A stretch of DNA of 64,000 nt. Source: Catenaria anguillulae PL171 (taxonomy: Eukaryota; Blastocladiomycota; Blastocladiomycetes; Blastocladiales; Catenariaceae). Below are positions 40,690 to 50,726 of the stretch, piece by piece. The position numbers were made by a program, and so were the translations under genes. The DNA lies in assembly GCA_002102555.1 (NCBI GenBank), contig MCFL01000040.1:62001-126000 (forward strand), in the 5' to 3' direction. Every line of letters starts with the position of its first letter. Within the stretch, counting starts at the first letter, position 1. The notes under the pieces are model-generated. The model was not told the DNA's origin and made no database searches. It saw only the letters and a program-made list of their open reading frames with translations.

Positions 40690-42024
40690 GCCTGGGCCGT
40701 TGGGGTCCAATCGTACAGCTGTTGTGTTTCTTCCAGAGCTGCTCCGTCGTCGACTCAAGCTCTGAGCCTCGCCCGTAAGGTTCGCCCGACACCGCTCTCT
40801 CTCATTCTTTGTTTCATATGTATCTTGCGAACCATGACGGTATCGTGTGTTCTGTCCACGGTTCTGTTGCGACATTTTTTTTTCTTTACTCTGCCCTTTT
40901 TTTCTTTTTCATCTTTTCCCTCTTCGCATCCCAGCGCTTCCCACCCATCACAGCACTTGGCAGCGGCGTGTGTTGATTCCATGCCGTCTGCATCGTGTTG
41001 TGTGCTTTGTTGAATGCTTCTTCACCCCTTGTCTATTGACATTTCAATACAAAGTTGCTCCGTGGGATAATGAATGAATGTTCTCAGCGACTCTTCAAGT
41101 TGGACGGACGAGCGGCGGACGCTCCTCCAAGTGACTGAGGTCGACTGAGCAGCAGGTTGTGTGTGAGTGTCCACGTTCTGGAACGCGGAACGCCTGGATC
41201 CAGCGCTTTCCGGGAACCTTCTTCCATGCTTCCGCGCCATTTATTGCATCCGACATGGCCATACTGTTCTATTTTCTATGTATGACAGAAGTAAGTACTT
41301 TCTCACAACACAACTATCAAGCAATCAATTAAACCCTGAGCACTCGTCTTGCTCGCTTCCTTTGGACCTCGTCGAAATCACCTGGCCATCATACATTCCA
41401 ATCGTGCTGTCAGCCTCGACCCGAGATCCAGCTCCACACACCTCCTCCTTCAGTCTTCCTCATTCGCGTCGCGTGAAGTCGCCATGGCCAAATTGGTATT
41501 CATGTACATAACGTATACTAAATAATCGAGGGAGCATTTACAGAAGGAGAAAGAGAAAAAATCATGCCCTTTCGTACAACCCACGCTTCCACAATGCAGC
41601 AGCGATCCCTCTCCCAGCTCGGGTAATGCGGAACAACACACATGTACCGTCGTCGCTGGAATCATGACCACGTGCAACAAGTGTCGGCGCGGGTCGAGAA
41701 GCAATGATTGGAGTTGGGGGGGGGGGGGAAGAAAAAGCATCCGCAAACAGTGAGAATGTGGGCCAAACGAGCCAGTTTTGGAAACAATGGAATCAACACA
41801 TTATGACCTCAACAGCCAGTGTGGCAGCACAGAACCCCAATCGATCGCGCGGACGGGCACTTGTGCCAAGGAGAACAGGGGCAAGGAGGAAGGGAAACCG
41901 TCGACGGAACCAACAAACACGCAAGAACGAGAAACGAGCCCACCGACAGCGAAAGCAAGAGCAGTAAAGCAACCCAAAGGAACGCAACACAACACAACCC
42001 GAAACACGAGGCAATACCTGTTGC
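40690..42024. other. Intergenic region
   Basis: No supported gene. It contains a T-rich part at 40.85-40.92 kb and a 13-G run at about 41716-41728. It is the 3' side of the gene ending at 42025, where a second domain would be expected but is absent. Confidence 0.4.
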
Positions 42025-43326
42025 TCAAACAGCGGCGGCACCAAACACGCGCTTGCACCACCGCGCAATCTTGCCCGCGACCGATGATGGACGACTCGGG
42101 CCGGCACATGATCCACCTGCGGATCCAGGTTGGTCCGTTGCGCCATGTCCAGGTGCGGCAAGGGCCATTGTTGAGTCGCGCGTATCGACGACGACGACGG
42201 CCCCGGCGGATGATGGTTGGGTGGTTGGCGCCATGGGTGCTTGCTCGGCTAGCGCAATGTAATCGCGCAAACGGCAACCAGTGGCGTCGAGGTGGGCACA
42301 GGGTGAGGGCGGGGCAACAGCAACCTCGGACTGATGGACGGGCGGGACAATGTCGCTCAGGCTCATGCACCGCGACCAGAGCCGAGATCGCTTGCGGTCA
42401 GACTGGGCCATGGCCACGAGCTGGCACACGCGCCACGCAACCCCGGGAGACACCGTGGTGGTGGAGAGCGTGGCCAGTTGCAGCCAGAGGGCAAACCCGT
42501 TCAGGACCGTCAAGGGCGTCACCTCGTCGATGTGCAGGACAGGCGGGATGATGCATGACGCCAAAGGACTGGCGCGCGAGTTGAGCTTGCGGTACAGCTC
42601 ATTGTTCTCGTCAATGTACCCGCCGCCCGCGTGGTGCCGCGTCAAACACGCGCCCGTCGCCCGGTCGAACCCGTTTGGCCATGACATGACCACCGATTCG
42701 GGCGTGTATGTGTCGGGGCGGGCCGCGACCAACGGAAACACGTCACAGTGGTCAAAAGACCGAGGCAGCACAGCCGGCAGCCCGCCGTGCGACTCAATGT
42801 ACGCTACGGTCGACGCGAAAATGTTGAACTTGCGCGAGAAGCGCTTGCTGATGGTTGGGTCGACTGTGCGAGGGTCGCAGAGGCGCAGAGGTTGGCACGC
42901 CGCGCACGGGTGCGGGCGGTGGGCACCTGGAAACAGCACAGGTGCATCGGCCTCGGATGTTGGACACGTGGAGGCGGCCGCGATGATGCGGTCAGTTGTT
43001 GTCGCCGTGGCGACGGGATCGGTTGACGAGGTGGGTGAGCTGGTGACATTCGAGGTCGTCGGGGAGGGAAGCGAGTCCACCTGATCACGCATCACCATTG
43101 CCTTGGGGAACTTGACGGCCTTGCACCCGAGGAAGGGCATGACCCTGCTGTTGCTCTCACGGGCCCTGGAGCGAGCAAACGGCCACAGGTCGGCAGCGTT
43201 GGCAACGATACCACCGGGCTGACTTGGTGTGTCCGAAAGTCCAGTGACCGCCTGCAGCGCCAAAAGGACCAGCGTGATGAGGAGTTGAGCCTTGCGGGTG
43301 CGGCGGACTTGTGGGTAGGACGACAT
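42025..43326 (-). CDS. GLALWL-family protein (N type), uninterrupted, single domain
   Basis: An ATG at 43326 gives 433 residues ending in TGA. The start is signal-peptide-like ('RKAQLLITLVLLALQAVTG'), followed by 'LWPFARSRARESNS', a Ser/Thr/Pro linker, and the Cys cluster 'HPCAACQPLRLCDPRTVDP'. The domain follows at about residues 150-300: 'FNIFASTVAYIESHGG', 'WPNGFDRATGACLTRHHAGG', 'VLNGFALWLQLATLSTTTVS', 'AWRVCQLVAMAQS'. A low-complexity linker leads to the basic segment 'VAGKIARWCKRVFGAAA' and the stop. The paralog at 16941 carries a second domain after this segment, so this copy may be a C-terminally truncated yet still expressible form. Likely secreted; function unknown. Confidence 0.7.
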   Translation of the reverse strand: MSSYPQVRRTRKAQLLITLVLLALQAVTGLSDTPSQPGGIVANAADLWPFARSRARESNSRVMPFLGCKAVKFPKAMVMRDQVDSLPSPTTSNVTSSPTSSTDPVATATTTDRIIAAASTCPTSEADAPVLFPGAHRPHPCAACQPLRLCDPRTVDPTISKRFSRKFNIFASTVAYIESHGGLPAVLPRSFDHCDVFPLVAARPDTYTPESVVMSWPNGFDRATGACLTRHHAGGGYIDENNELYRKLNSRASPLASCIIPPVLHIDEVTPLTVLNGFALWLQLATLSTTTVSPGVAWRVCQLVAMAQSDRKRSRLWSRCMSLSDIVPPVHQSEVAVAPPSPCAHLDATGCRLRDYIALAEQAPMAPTTQPSSAGAVVVVDTRDSTMALAAPGHGATDQPGSAGGSCAGPSRPSSVAGKIARWCKRVFGAAAV

Positions 43327-43339
43327 GTTGGAAAAGTAC

Positions 43340-43590
43340 ATATACAAGAATTTTGATCTCGAGTTGATGGTCCGTGTGGCCAATGAACCAGCCAGCCAAA
43401 GAGGAATAAGCAAACAAAGCTTCGGGCAACGAAGGTCTGCGCATGGACGTAGGAAACAGCGGAGTTAGTTCGAAGTAAACGGACGTCATACGGAAGAAAA
43501 CTCCGAGGAAGGACGTACAACTCAACAAACGACAATAGGTTTTGGTACAATCCAACCGATACAATACAAGGCACGCTGCACACACCCAAG
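43340..43590. repeat. N-type family upstream flank, copy 3
   Basis: Matches 16950-17210 and 22775-22995, upstream of the intact N-type gene. The most useful copy for defining the functional promoter. Confidence 0.75.
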
Positions 43591-43819
43591 GCCTCAGAGC
43601 GCTTGAATTACGAAGGCACGGGCGCTGGTTGCTTTGCGAAGCGGCAAGGAACCTCAATTGAAGCCGACTGGCGAAGGACAGATCAAGTCGGTGGTCGCGG
43701 CTGGTCGGTCGGTCGTGTGAGCGACTTGGGGACGGAGGGTGGGTCCAGCAAACGGCCAGGCGGAGAGCAGACAATTGTCGAGTGGGCGACCGAGGCCGAC
43801 GTAGACGAGCAATTGGGGA

Positions 43820-44660
43820 GTGGCTGTTTCGCTGTGCTGTGTTGAGTATAACAACGATCTTGGATCAAGCAAACCTGAAGAGCGATGATATAAAAACAGA
43901 TCTGAAACGAGAGCGGGAGGTGGGCAAGGGGGGACTGGTCAGTCTTTGTAGGCAGCAGTGGCTCTGGCCGTGAGGAAACCAAGGAAAATGGATCGATCCA
44001 GATCCGTTGGATGGAGCCTTCAACCGCCGTTCGTTCAATCCCAATCCTGTCGGCAGGGTCGAAAAAGCCGTCGAAAAAAAGGTGGCGGGAGACATGTGGT
44101 TGGCGACATTGCGATCGGTTGCATTGCATTGCTAGCTGTGTGGTGGTGACAGAGAGTGACTTGTGCATGTACATAATTGTCCGCGGTTTGGTTAGGCGAG
44201 GCGTACGCGTCGGTTGGTTGGTGTGTTGTCGGTGTGTTTGCGCGAACAACTGAGTGTGGGCCGTCGATCCGACGTGTCAAGTTGTGTTGTGTTGTGTCTC
44301 GCAAATTACATATGTAAGTAGTGTCTCTCACTTCTACGTACCTACCTCCCCGGCCTGACCTGTGGTCAGCGATGGCAGCAGTCTCGGTCAAGCGAACTTT
44401 ATGGCCATGGGTTCAAGCATGGGCCGAATAAGCCTCGTCATCACCGATAGATGCATTGCGCGGGTCCGATCACAACCGCATCAGCACAGACGAAACCCCC
44501 GGTAATTAGTGCCATTCACCAGCTGTACATTACAATGAACAAGAAGACAAAGGGGAAAAGGATTCGAGTAGGCAATTCTGCGCCATTCATCCTCGCTAAC
44601 ATCCGTGTCGATCGGAGCAAAACACAACCGACACTGAAAGCAGCGACTCACACAGGAACG
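43820..44660. repeat. R1 repeat, copy at 44 kb
   Basis: About 0.84 kb similar to 27135-27920, same orientation, including 'GGTGGGCAAGGGGGGACTGG' and 'CAGCTGTACATTACAATG'. Small indels separate the copies. No coding content. Confidence 0.8.
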
Positions 44661-44988
44661 ACAACGGACTGCCGATGAAGGTGATGATGGGACGAGGAAA
44701 CGAAAAGGGGGGACAACGGCCCGTCAGGCGTGGACATCCATAACGAGGTAAAGCACTCGACAGAAATGTGACAGCACCATCATTCGAGTACCCGTTAGCA
44801 AGCAAATATAAACAGTGTGGAGGCGGGAGGGAACGCGAAGAAAAGGGGACGACAATAAGTTGCGATACACACATACAACAACGGAAAAGAGATATGGCTG
44901 GCTTGACAACTCGAAAGTATACGGATCATGAACTGGAGCAAACACAGCCATGACATCCGACTCGAGCGACCCCGCAGTTGGTAGCCAT
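44661..44988. other. 3' spacer of the 45-47.5 kb gene
   Basis: No gene seen. It is probably the 3' UTR of the adjacent minus-strand family gene. Confidence 0.35.
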
Positions 44989-47538
44989 TCAGAGGCACCC
45001 TGGACACGCCTTTCGCCGCAAGCACGACCAGTGGTGGGTCGCGCAAGGCTTCTCGGCGGCCGACTGCTTCTTGGCACGACCAGTATCAAGCATTGGCGCG
45101 TCGTACGCGGTCAGAATATCACGGAAAACGAGCATGCCAAACCGGGTGGTGTGCTCGTATACGTCAACCTCGTCGTCGTCCAAATCGTCAATCCCGAGCA
45201 TGAATCCGCACCCCGCGTTGTCCATGCTGGCCTTGTCCAGGAGGCACACAAGCGCCAACGCAGACGCAGCCAAGGGTGTGTCAATTCCCGTGTTTGGGGC
45301 ATACAGTGCCCGCAGCTCGGAAAGGATCCGCACCACCATTTCCCACCGCTCTTGGCGGTCGTCTTTGCTTGTGTCGGTGGGCCAAATAGACCCGCGCACC
45401 TCGTCCCCGAGCGCCTCCATCATTTGGTCGGGGCACCAACCGCATCCCTGGCAATGTTGTGCATGCATCTTGCGCCCAATGGCGACGATTTGTTGCGGGG
45501 ACACGAGCGGCACACCGCCATACCGGTTCCGCATCCACAACGCAAGCCCATTGAGCAGATGGCCTGGATGGACAGTCGAGCGGCCAACCTTGCGCTTGAG
45601 CGTCGCCACAGGATCACGGCATCGGCGCGTACCAGTCACCGGGTCGAACAGTTTGGCCCACTCGAGGTTGTTCGGTCCAAGCGGAGATGTTCTTTGGAGC
45701 GACCCGGCGCGGAAACCGAGTCGTTGAACACCTTTAAAAGTCAGGTGGATAATGTCGAATGTAGGTTTGGATGGCGCGTTTGCCGCAGACTTGGGTGATG
45801 ATGAGACGATGCCAACGGCGCGCTTCACGGCCGATTTCAGATGTCCGAGGAGTCCGATTTGCGTCGACGACTTTGATGATTGATCTCGGATGACGTGCTC
45901 GCCGGCGTTGGTTACTTGAGACTCTGAAACGACATCCACCGTGCGCTTTTCTTTTTTGTCCGTCACGGTCACGGTTGATGGCCCACTGTCTCCAAAGTTC
46001 CCGGAATCGTGCCTCTCGCGGGCATGATTGTACGTGTTGTACTCGAGTGACGGCAATGACGGCGGATCTGGTTTGCCTGCAAAGACGGGTACGCCGGACC
46101 CATTCCCCGTGTGCTCAATTTGCCCATTGTGCTTGTCAATATTGCGATTCCGTGCTAGCGAAGCGGGGTACCTATCCTGACAAGCGCGCCGGTGGTACTT
46201 TTTGCGCTGCGGCAGCAGAGACTGAGCAATGGCTGTCGGGGCAGGTTTCCTGTTGGCCACGGGAGCTGGTTCTTTCTGATTCGGATGGCCGGGGGAATTG
46301 ACAGTTGGAGAAGAACATGATTCCGAGTCCCTGCTGTCCATTCTCAACTTGACCACTTGCCCCGTGCAGTTGATTTGATCATGTGGCACATGTGGGAACA
46401 ACGGCCCATAGGCGAGCTTCTCAAACGTGAACTGACCCTGGTTCCATCCCCCGTCAATGTGCCTGTGGCCACCGGTCGCTTTGATCGTCGAGTCGCAGCT
46501 CTTCAGCTTTCCGAAATCGCTGCGCCGGTGCGCATGCACATGGAGCTCTGCTGGCTTCAATTCATCGACCTGATGCACTCTGACCGAAATGCTGCTGTTG
46601 CCAGTTGGGCCACAATGGAAACCTGGCGAGCCACGAACCGCGATGCCACGAACCGATCCATTCAAGTTGTTGCCGTCGTCGGAATCCGAGTCGCTGGCAG
46701 TGTCATTGTTGATCCACTGCTCGACGGGGACTGTTTGCGCTTCGAGCTCATGTGGTTGGAAAGTGTCTCGCACAACCAGTACTGCTTCTTGTGCGACTCG
46801 GCCAATCCGAACAATAACCTCGGCCGGGATGCTACCGTCCATGACGCCATGCAGGCCATGATGCTGGTTCAAGCCGGGCGGCTCAGGCGCTTCCGCAGGG
46901 TTTGAAAGCAAGTTCGTAAGCAGCTCGTGGTGGTCGTGGGTGTGTCGGTGGTCGTCAATCTTGACAGTCTCACGTACGGCGTCGGCCACAAGGCGGGCTT
47001 GTGCATCTGACAACTCCTCCTCGTCGCTGTCGACCCACTCTTCAATGGCCGCCGAGTGATGCGCGGTGGCGTGCTCAAGTGATCGCACGACATGAAGCGT
47101 AGCTGTCTGAATGCCGAGGAATTCGCGGATCCGAATCATGGTGGGCGATGGTTCGACACTGTTGGCTTGGGATGTACTACTTGAATCGAACTCAACGTCT
47201 TCGTTGGCATTGGTAAACAGAGTTTCGAGGGGTGCGCCAACCGTTGACAACACAGGATGCGCTTGTCCTTGCTTTCCTGCGGCCAGCAAAGGCTGTCCAA
47301 CATGCTTTGGATCGTCATTCTGACGGCGGGTTGCTTTGACGGGTTTGGCTTCAGTTTTTGAATGGGAGATGATACGACACTGACGCTGCAATTGCCTTTG
47401 CTTCTTTGCATCACGAGGAGTCTTTGCGGGCTGGACTTGGCCCTTCATCGTTTGTGGACGGCGCAACAGCTGCCGGCCGCGCTCTTCTCGCTGCTGTTGA
47501 CGCCTTTGGCTACCCGTGGTGGGCTTGATGGGAGACAT
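44989..47538 (-). CDS. GLALWL-family protein, uninterrupted, 849 residues
   Basis: The ATG at 47538 is chosen; the frame stays open 10 codons further without another ATG. The end is TGA at 44989. The N-terminal 70 residues are strongly basic and Gln-rich ('RRQQQREERGRQLLRRPQ'), with no signal peptide, unlike other members. A long acidic/His-rich middle includes 'EEWVDSDEEELSDAQARL' and 'DDHRHTHDHHELL'. The basic segment 'LLGHLKSAVKRAVGIV' precedes the full domain at about residues 590-830: 'FDIIHLTFKGVQRLGFRAG', 'LFDPVTGTRRCRDP', 'GHLLNGLALWMRNRYGGVPL', 'ERWEMVVRILSELRALYAP', 'TGIDTPLAASALALVCL', 'LVFRDILTAYDAPMLD'. The tail is Cys/Lys-rich. A missing upstream exon could supply a secretion signal. 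Function unknown. Confidence 0.75.
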   Translation of the reverse strand: MSPIKPTTGSQRRQQQREERGRQLLRRPQTMKGQVQPAKTPRDAKKQRQLQRQCRIISHSKTEAKPVKATRRQNDDPKHVGQPLLAAGKQGQAHPVLSTVGAPLETLFTNANEDVEFDSSSTSQANSVEPSPTMIRIREFLGIQTATLHVVRSLEHATAHHSAAIEEWVDSDEEELSDAQARLVADAVRETVKIDDHRHTHDHHELLTNLLSNPAEAPEPPGLNQHHGLHGVMDGSIPAEVIVRIGRVAQEAVLVVRDTFQPHELEAQTVPVEQWINNDTASDSDSDDGNNLNGSVRGIAVRGSPGFHCGPTGNSSISVRVHQVDELKPAELHVHAHRRSDFGKLKSCDSTIKATGGHRHIDGGWNQGQFTFEKLAYGPLFPHVPHDQINCTGQVVKLRMDSRDSESCSSPTVNSPGHPNQKEPAPVANRKPAPTAIAQSLLPQRKKYHRRACQDRYPASLARNRNIDKHNGQIEHTGNGSGVPVFAGKPDPPSLPSLEYNTYNHARERHDSGNFGDSGPSTVTVTDKKEKRTVDVVSESQVTNAGEHVIRDQSSKSSTQIGLLGHLKSAVKRAVGIVSSSPKSAANAPSKPTFDIIHLTFKGVQRLGFRAGSLQRTSPLGPNNLEWAKLFDPVTGTRRCRDPVATLKRKVGRSTVHPGHLLNGLALWMRNRYGGVPLVSPQQIVAIGRKMHAQHCQGCGWCPDQMMEALGDEVRGSIWPTDTSKDDRQERWEMVVRILSELRALYAPNTGIDTPLAASALALVCLLDKASMDNAGCGFMLGIDDLDDDEVDVYEHTTRFGMLVFRDILTAYDAPMLDTGRAKKQSAAEKPCATHHWSCLRRKACPGCL

Positions 47539-49522
47539 GACGATAGAAAGATGCTGAATTTGGGTCACGATAGCTTGAGTTGCCAGCGACTGCGATATGG
47601 CGACAACTTGGAGTCGCGACTCAGGATGTGAGGATTCAGGAGTATTTGATTATACAGCGGCACTGCGACCGAATATGTTTACAATTGCTCTGTAGGAGCC
47701 CATGGACAAGTTAGCCTTGTTCAGCGAGGAAGAATGCAGACACCTTGGGAACGTACTCTGCAAGAACAGATCAATTCGTTCAAGGACTTGCACCACACTA
47801 ACCGCTTGTAAATTTCTTTGCGACCGATTCGATCGTTTAGTCGAGCCCCAGTATGGCGGCTAGGAAGGAGAATGTAGTGGAGACCAGTGTCAGTAAGATT
47901 CTAATCCCGGTCTGGTCACAGAGTGACAAGTGTGTGCATACGTTTTGCGTCTAATCTACAATATCTATGGTCCCCACCACCGTGAGTGATCTGGCAATCT
48001 CTTTGGGCCGGTGAACACTTGCTGTGTGGCAGCTGATGGGCGCCTGAGGCAGGATCGCGGAATTCAGCCAGGCAGAACACAGAATGCGAATGCTGGGTCG
48101 CCGTGGGTGGGTGGATTCGGACGGCTGGCGCACGATGCGGACGACGATGCAGAGCAGATTGGCACCGACGGGGACAAAGCGCTTGGATAATGATGGGGAC
48201 TATGGCCGGCGGGGTCAGTCGATGTCAGCCAAGTATGGCCGTGACCGAATCAGGCGCTTGATTATGCCGCACAATGTCGGCTCCGGAGCGACTTGTGGGG
48301 GTGCAAACAGTCCCGGGGAGGAAAATATGGTTGCCTGCTAACTTTGTACTTGGCAGCTCGAGGGGATTTGTCTTTGAGACTGGATTGTGCGTGGCGATTC
48401 AATCGATTTTGGTTTCGTCACAGCGGATTCACTTTGGATCTTGAACAAGGCTTCGTATTTGGCTGGAGCTTGCGCCAGTGTATTTGTTGAATGACACAGA
48501 TCGTAGTCGAGTTGCAGCGGCCGAAGCAAACTGGTTGTCGGGACAAACGGTAACGGATGGGTGCGGTCGGGCACGGGTGAGTACGAATGGAAGGGATTGC
48601 TGACGGTTGCAAGAAGTTGCTGTTGGTACTTGTATATGTCGCTTGTACTTGTTCGAAACGATGAAAGACGTTGGATTAGTATACTAAAACACACGAGGGC
48701 AAGTCAATACCAATGTGCACGGGTCGACTTGACAAGGGAAAAGTGGATCGTTGGATCGGTTTGCGTTGTTGCTTGCAGGTGGGAGACTGCGTCGCTCGAC
48801 GCCAAACTCGACCACGATCGCACGATTGTGTCGCAGACACGACACTTCCTTTAGGACCGGACGCACCATGTGACTCGGCGCCATGGTGCGGAAGGAGCAT
48901 TGCAATCAGTCACATTGATTCGATCGGTGCATTTTTTCATAGTGTTTCTCACTTGTGGTACAGGTGTTTTGATCGTTCATGTTGGGATGTTTGCACCTTG
49001 CTTCGCAGCGGAATGGTTGGTTCGCTTCGTGCAACTCGCGTTTCGTTTGCGGCTATCTTCATAACATCGGGCGGCCTATCACTTTGGAATCGCCTCCCAC
49101 CTGAGCCCTTGCATGCAACTGTGACAAGGCACTCTGCACATCTGCAAGTGCCCTTGACAGCGCGTGTGCTTACTGCCGTTCATGGTCATTTGGCTTCGAC
49201 TGCGTTCCGGCTCCAAACAACACAGGAAAAGAAGATGAATAACTTAGAAGAAATGACGAAAATAGGTGGAGATACTGGCGTCGCCGCACGTGCGAGGGCA
49301 GGGTCAAGCCCAGGCTCATGTTGAGGGCAATACCGGCCAAAGCTGCGGACAAATCATCTGCGCCACCAATCCGCTCTTCTTTCCCTTCAAGTTTCCTTGA
49401 GACACGGCCAGCTTCCTCGCGGAAAACACATATCGACAAAACAAAAAGACATGAAAGCAATCGAAAACCATCTCATTCAACGGTGATCTCCTTGCCCAGT
49501 GTCGAGAAGCTCTAGGCACAGC
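47539..49522. other. Intergenic region
   Basis: About 2 kb upstream of the 849-residue gene and 3' of the membrane-anchored gene. Several short open frames occur (for example ATG 48084 to 48341) but none shows convincing protein character, paralogy or splice structure. Confidence 0.4.
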
Positions 49523-50726
49523 TCACACTCCGGCACGGCCACGAATCTGAACCCTTGCCTGCGCCAAAGACACGGAGCGCACCACAGCGCCATCGACGGC
49601 TGTCAAGTTCCTTGCCGCCAGTCCCGGCTTGACCCCGCGCACGAGATCCATCGAAACGCGGTCACCCGTATCCAGGCCAAGGTCTTGGTCGGGTTGGTGC
49701 CGCACAAAATCGCCGTGATGTGCAAAAACTGCGAGTGGGAACAAACAATGTATGAATCGTCGCATTGTGAGTGGTACTTAAACGTGGTTCCACAAACCTC
49801 CCGCGGGGCAGAACAAAACGCATCGCACCATTCTTGTCCGGCTGGCCGAACAACACGCCCAAGGCAAAGTCGGGGTCGACCCACCCGTAGCCCTTGAGAG
49901 CCAAGAACTTTTCTGTAACGCCCGTGGTGCGCACAACGGGGTCGCCATGCTTGCCTTGAACAACGACGAGGTAACGTGTGACGAGGTTGCCAATGCAAGA
50001 CGCGCGCAAATGGAGTCCTGTGTGCCCTGGGTGAGGCACGTCCGATGGCAGAGTCGGTGCAACTTGAATGGTGATATGGCGAGGGCAAGCGTGCATGCCA
50101 CCAGATTGGCAGGCGACGTGCGCGACCAGCCCGACAAGATCGTTACCAACTGAGGTGGGAATCTGACTGCATGATGCGTCGTTGGGACCAAGGCGGGCAC
50201 CATCCCAGGCAAGCGAAAACGACAACCAAAGCAGTTCGTGCAGTGGGCAAAGCAGTGTGTACAGTAGCCTCCTCAGAGGAGCGGCCGGAAACATGACCTG
50301 GCTCGATTCCTGCTCGTCTTTTCTCAAAGCCCTCGCAGCCACCGGTACCATCTCGTCGTGGCCATGCATTGTATTGATCCAGAGCACGGCGAACGATTTC
50401 TTTGGTGCCCGCGTCCTCATGGCCTTCTTTCCTTTGACGAGCGTGCGAGCATTTTCCAGGTACAAGAGCTGACGTGACACCGGCTGCACTTGACGGATGC
50501 TCTCGACAGTTGTCAAATAGTTGTTGCGGACATGACAAAGGATCCAGATTCCAACATTGAAAAGACGCGCAGTGGTGAACAAGACGAAACCTTGACCGAA
50601 TGTACGCTTTCGAGCCAGCTTGACACTCACCCAGCTGTGTGCAACAACGAGCTTTGACAGCACAAATAGTAGCACCAATTCGACGACTTTGAGCACGAGG
50701 CGCTTCAAAAAGGAGGATGTTTTCAT
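49523..50726 (-). CDS. Hypothetical membrane-anchored protein, two exons
   Basis: An ATG at 50726 opens a long exon encoding an N-terminal hydrophobic helix ('LVLKVVELVLLFVLSKLVVA'), then a soluble region with 'SFAVLWINTMHGHDEMVPV', a hydrophobic patch near 'LCPLHELLWLSFSL', and 'KFLALKGYGWVDPDFALGVL'. A short intron ends at 49729 (CTCGCAG). Phase-compatible donors lie at 49783 or 49777, giving 55 or 49 nt. The last exon continues 'FAHHGDFVRHQPDQDLGLD' and 'GAVVRSVSLAQARVQIRG' to TGA at 49523. No family is recognised. The N-terminal helix suggests a type II membrane or signal-anchored protein. Confidence 0.6.

Noticed and set aside
6679-41728. G runs at 6679, 15919 and 41716 as functional G-quadruplexes
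   Set aside because: Single runs of 11-13 G without spaced G tracts. The run at 15919 lies in a coding Pro tract and differs from its paralog by one codon, so it is most likely simple slippage.
17350-44660. R1 and flank repeats as LTRs or DNA transposons
   Set aside because: No terminal inverted repeats, target-site duplications, reverse transcriptase, integrase or transposase motifs were found. The repeats track family genes instead.
48084-48341. Small ATG-started frame at 48.1 kb
   Set aside because: 85 residues, Arg/Gly-rich, no homolog in the window and no promoter or splice context. Not distinguishable from chance.
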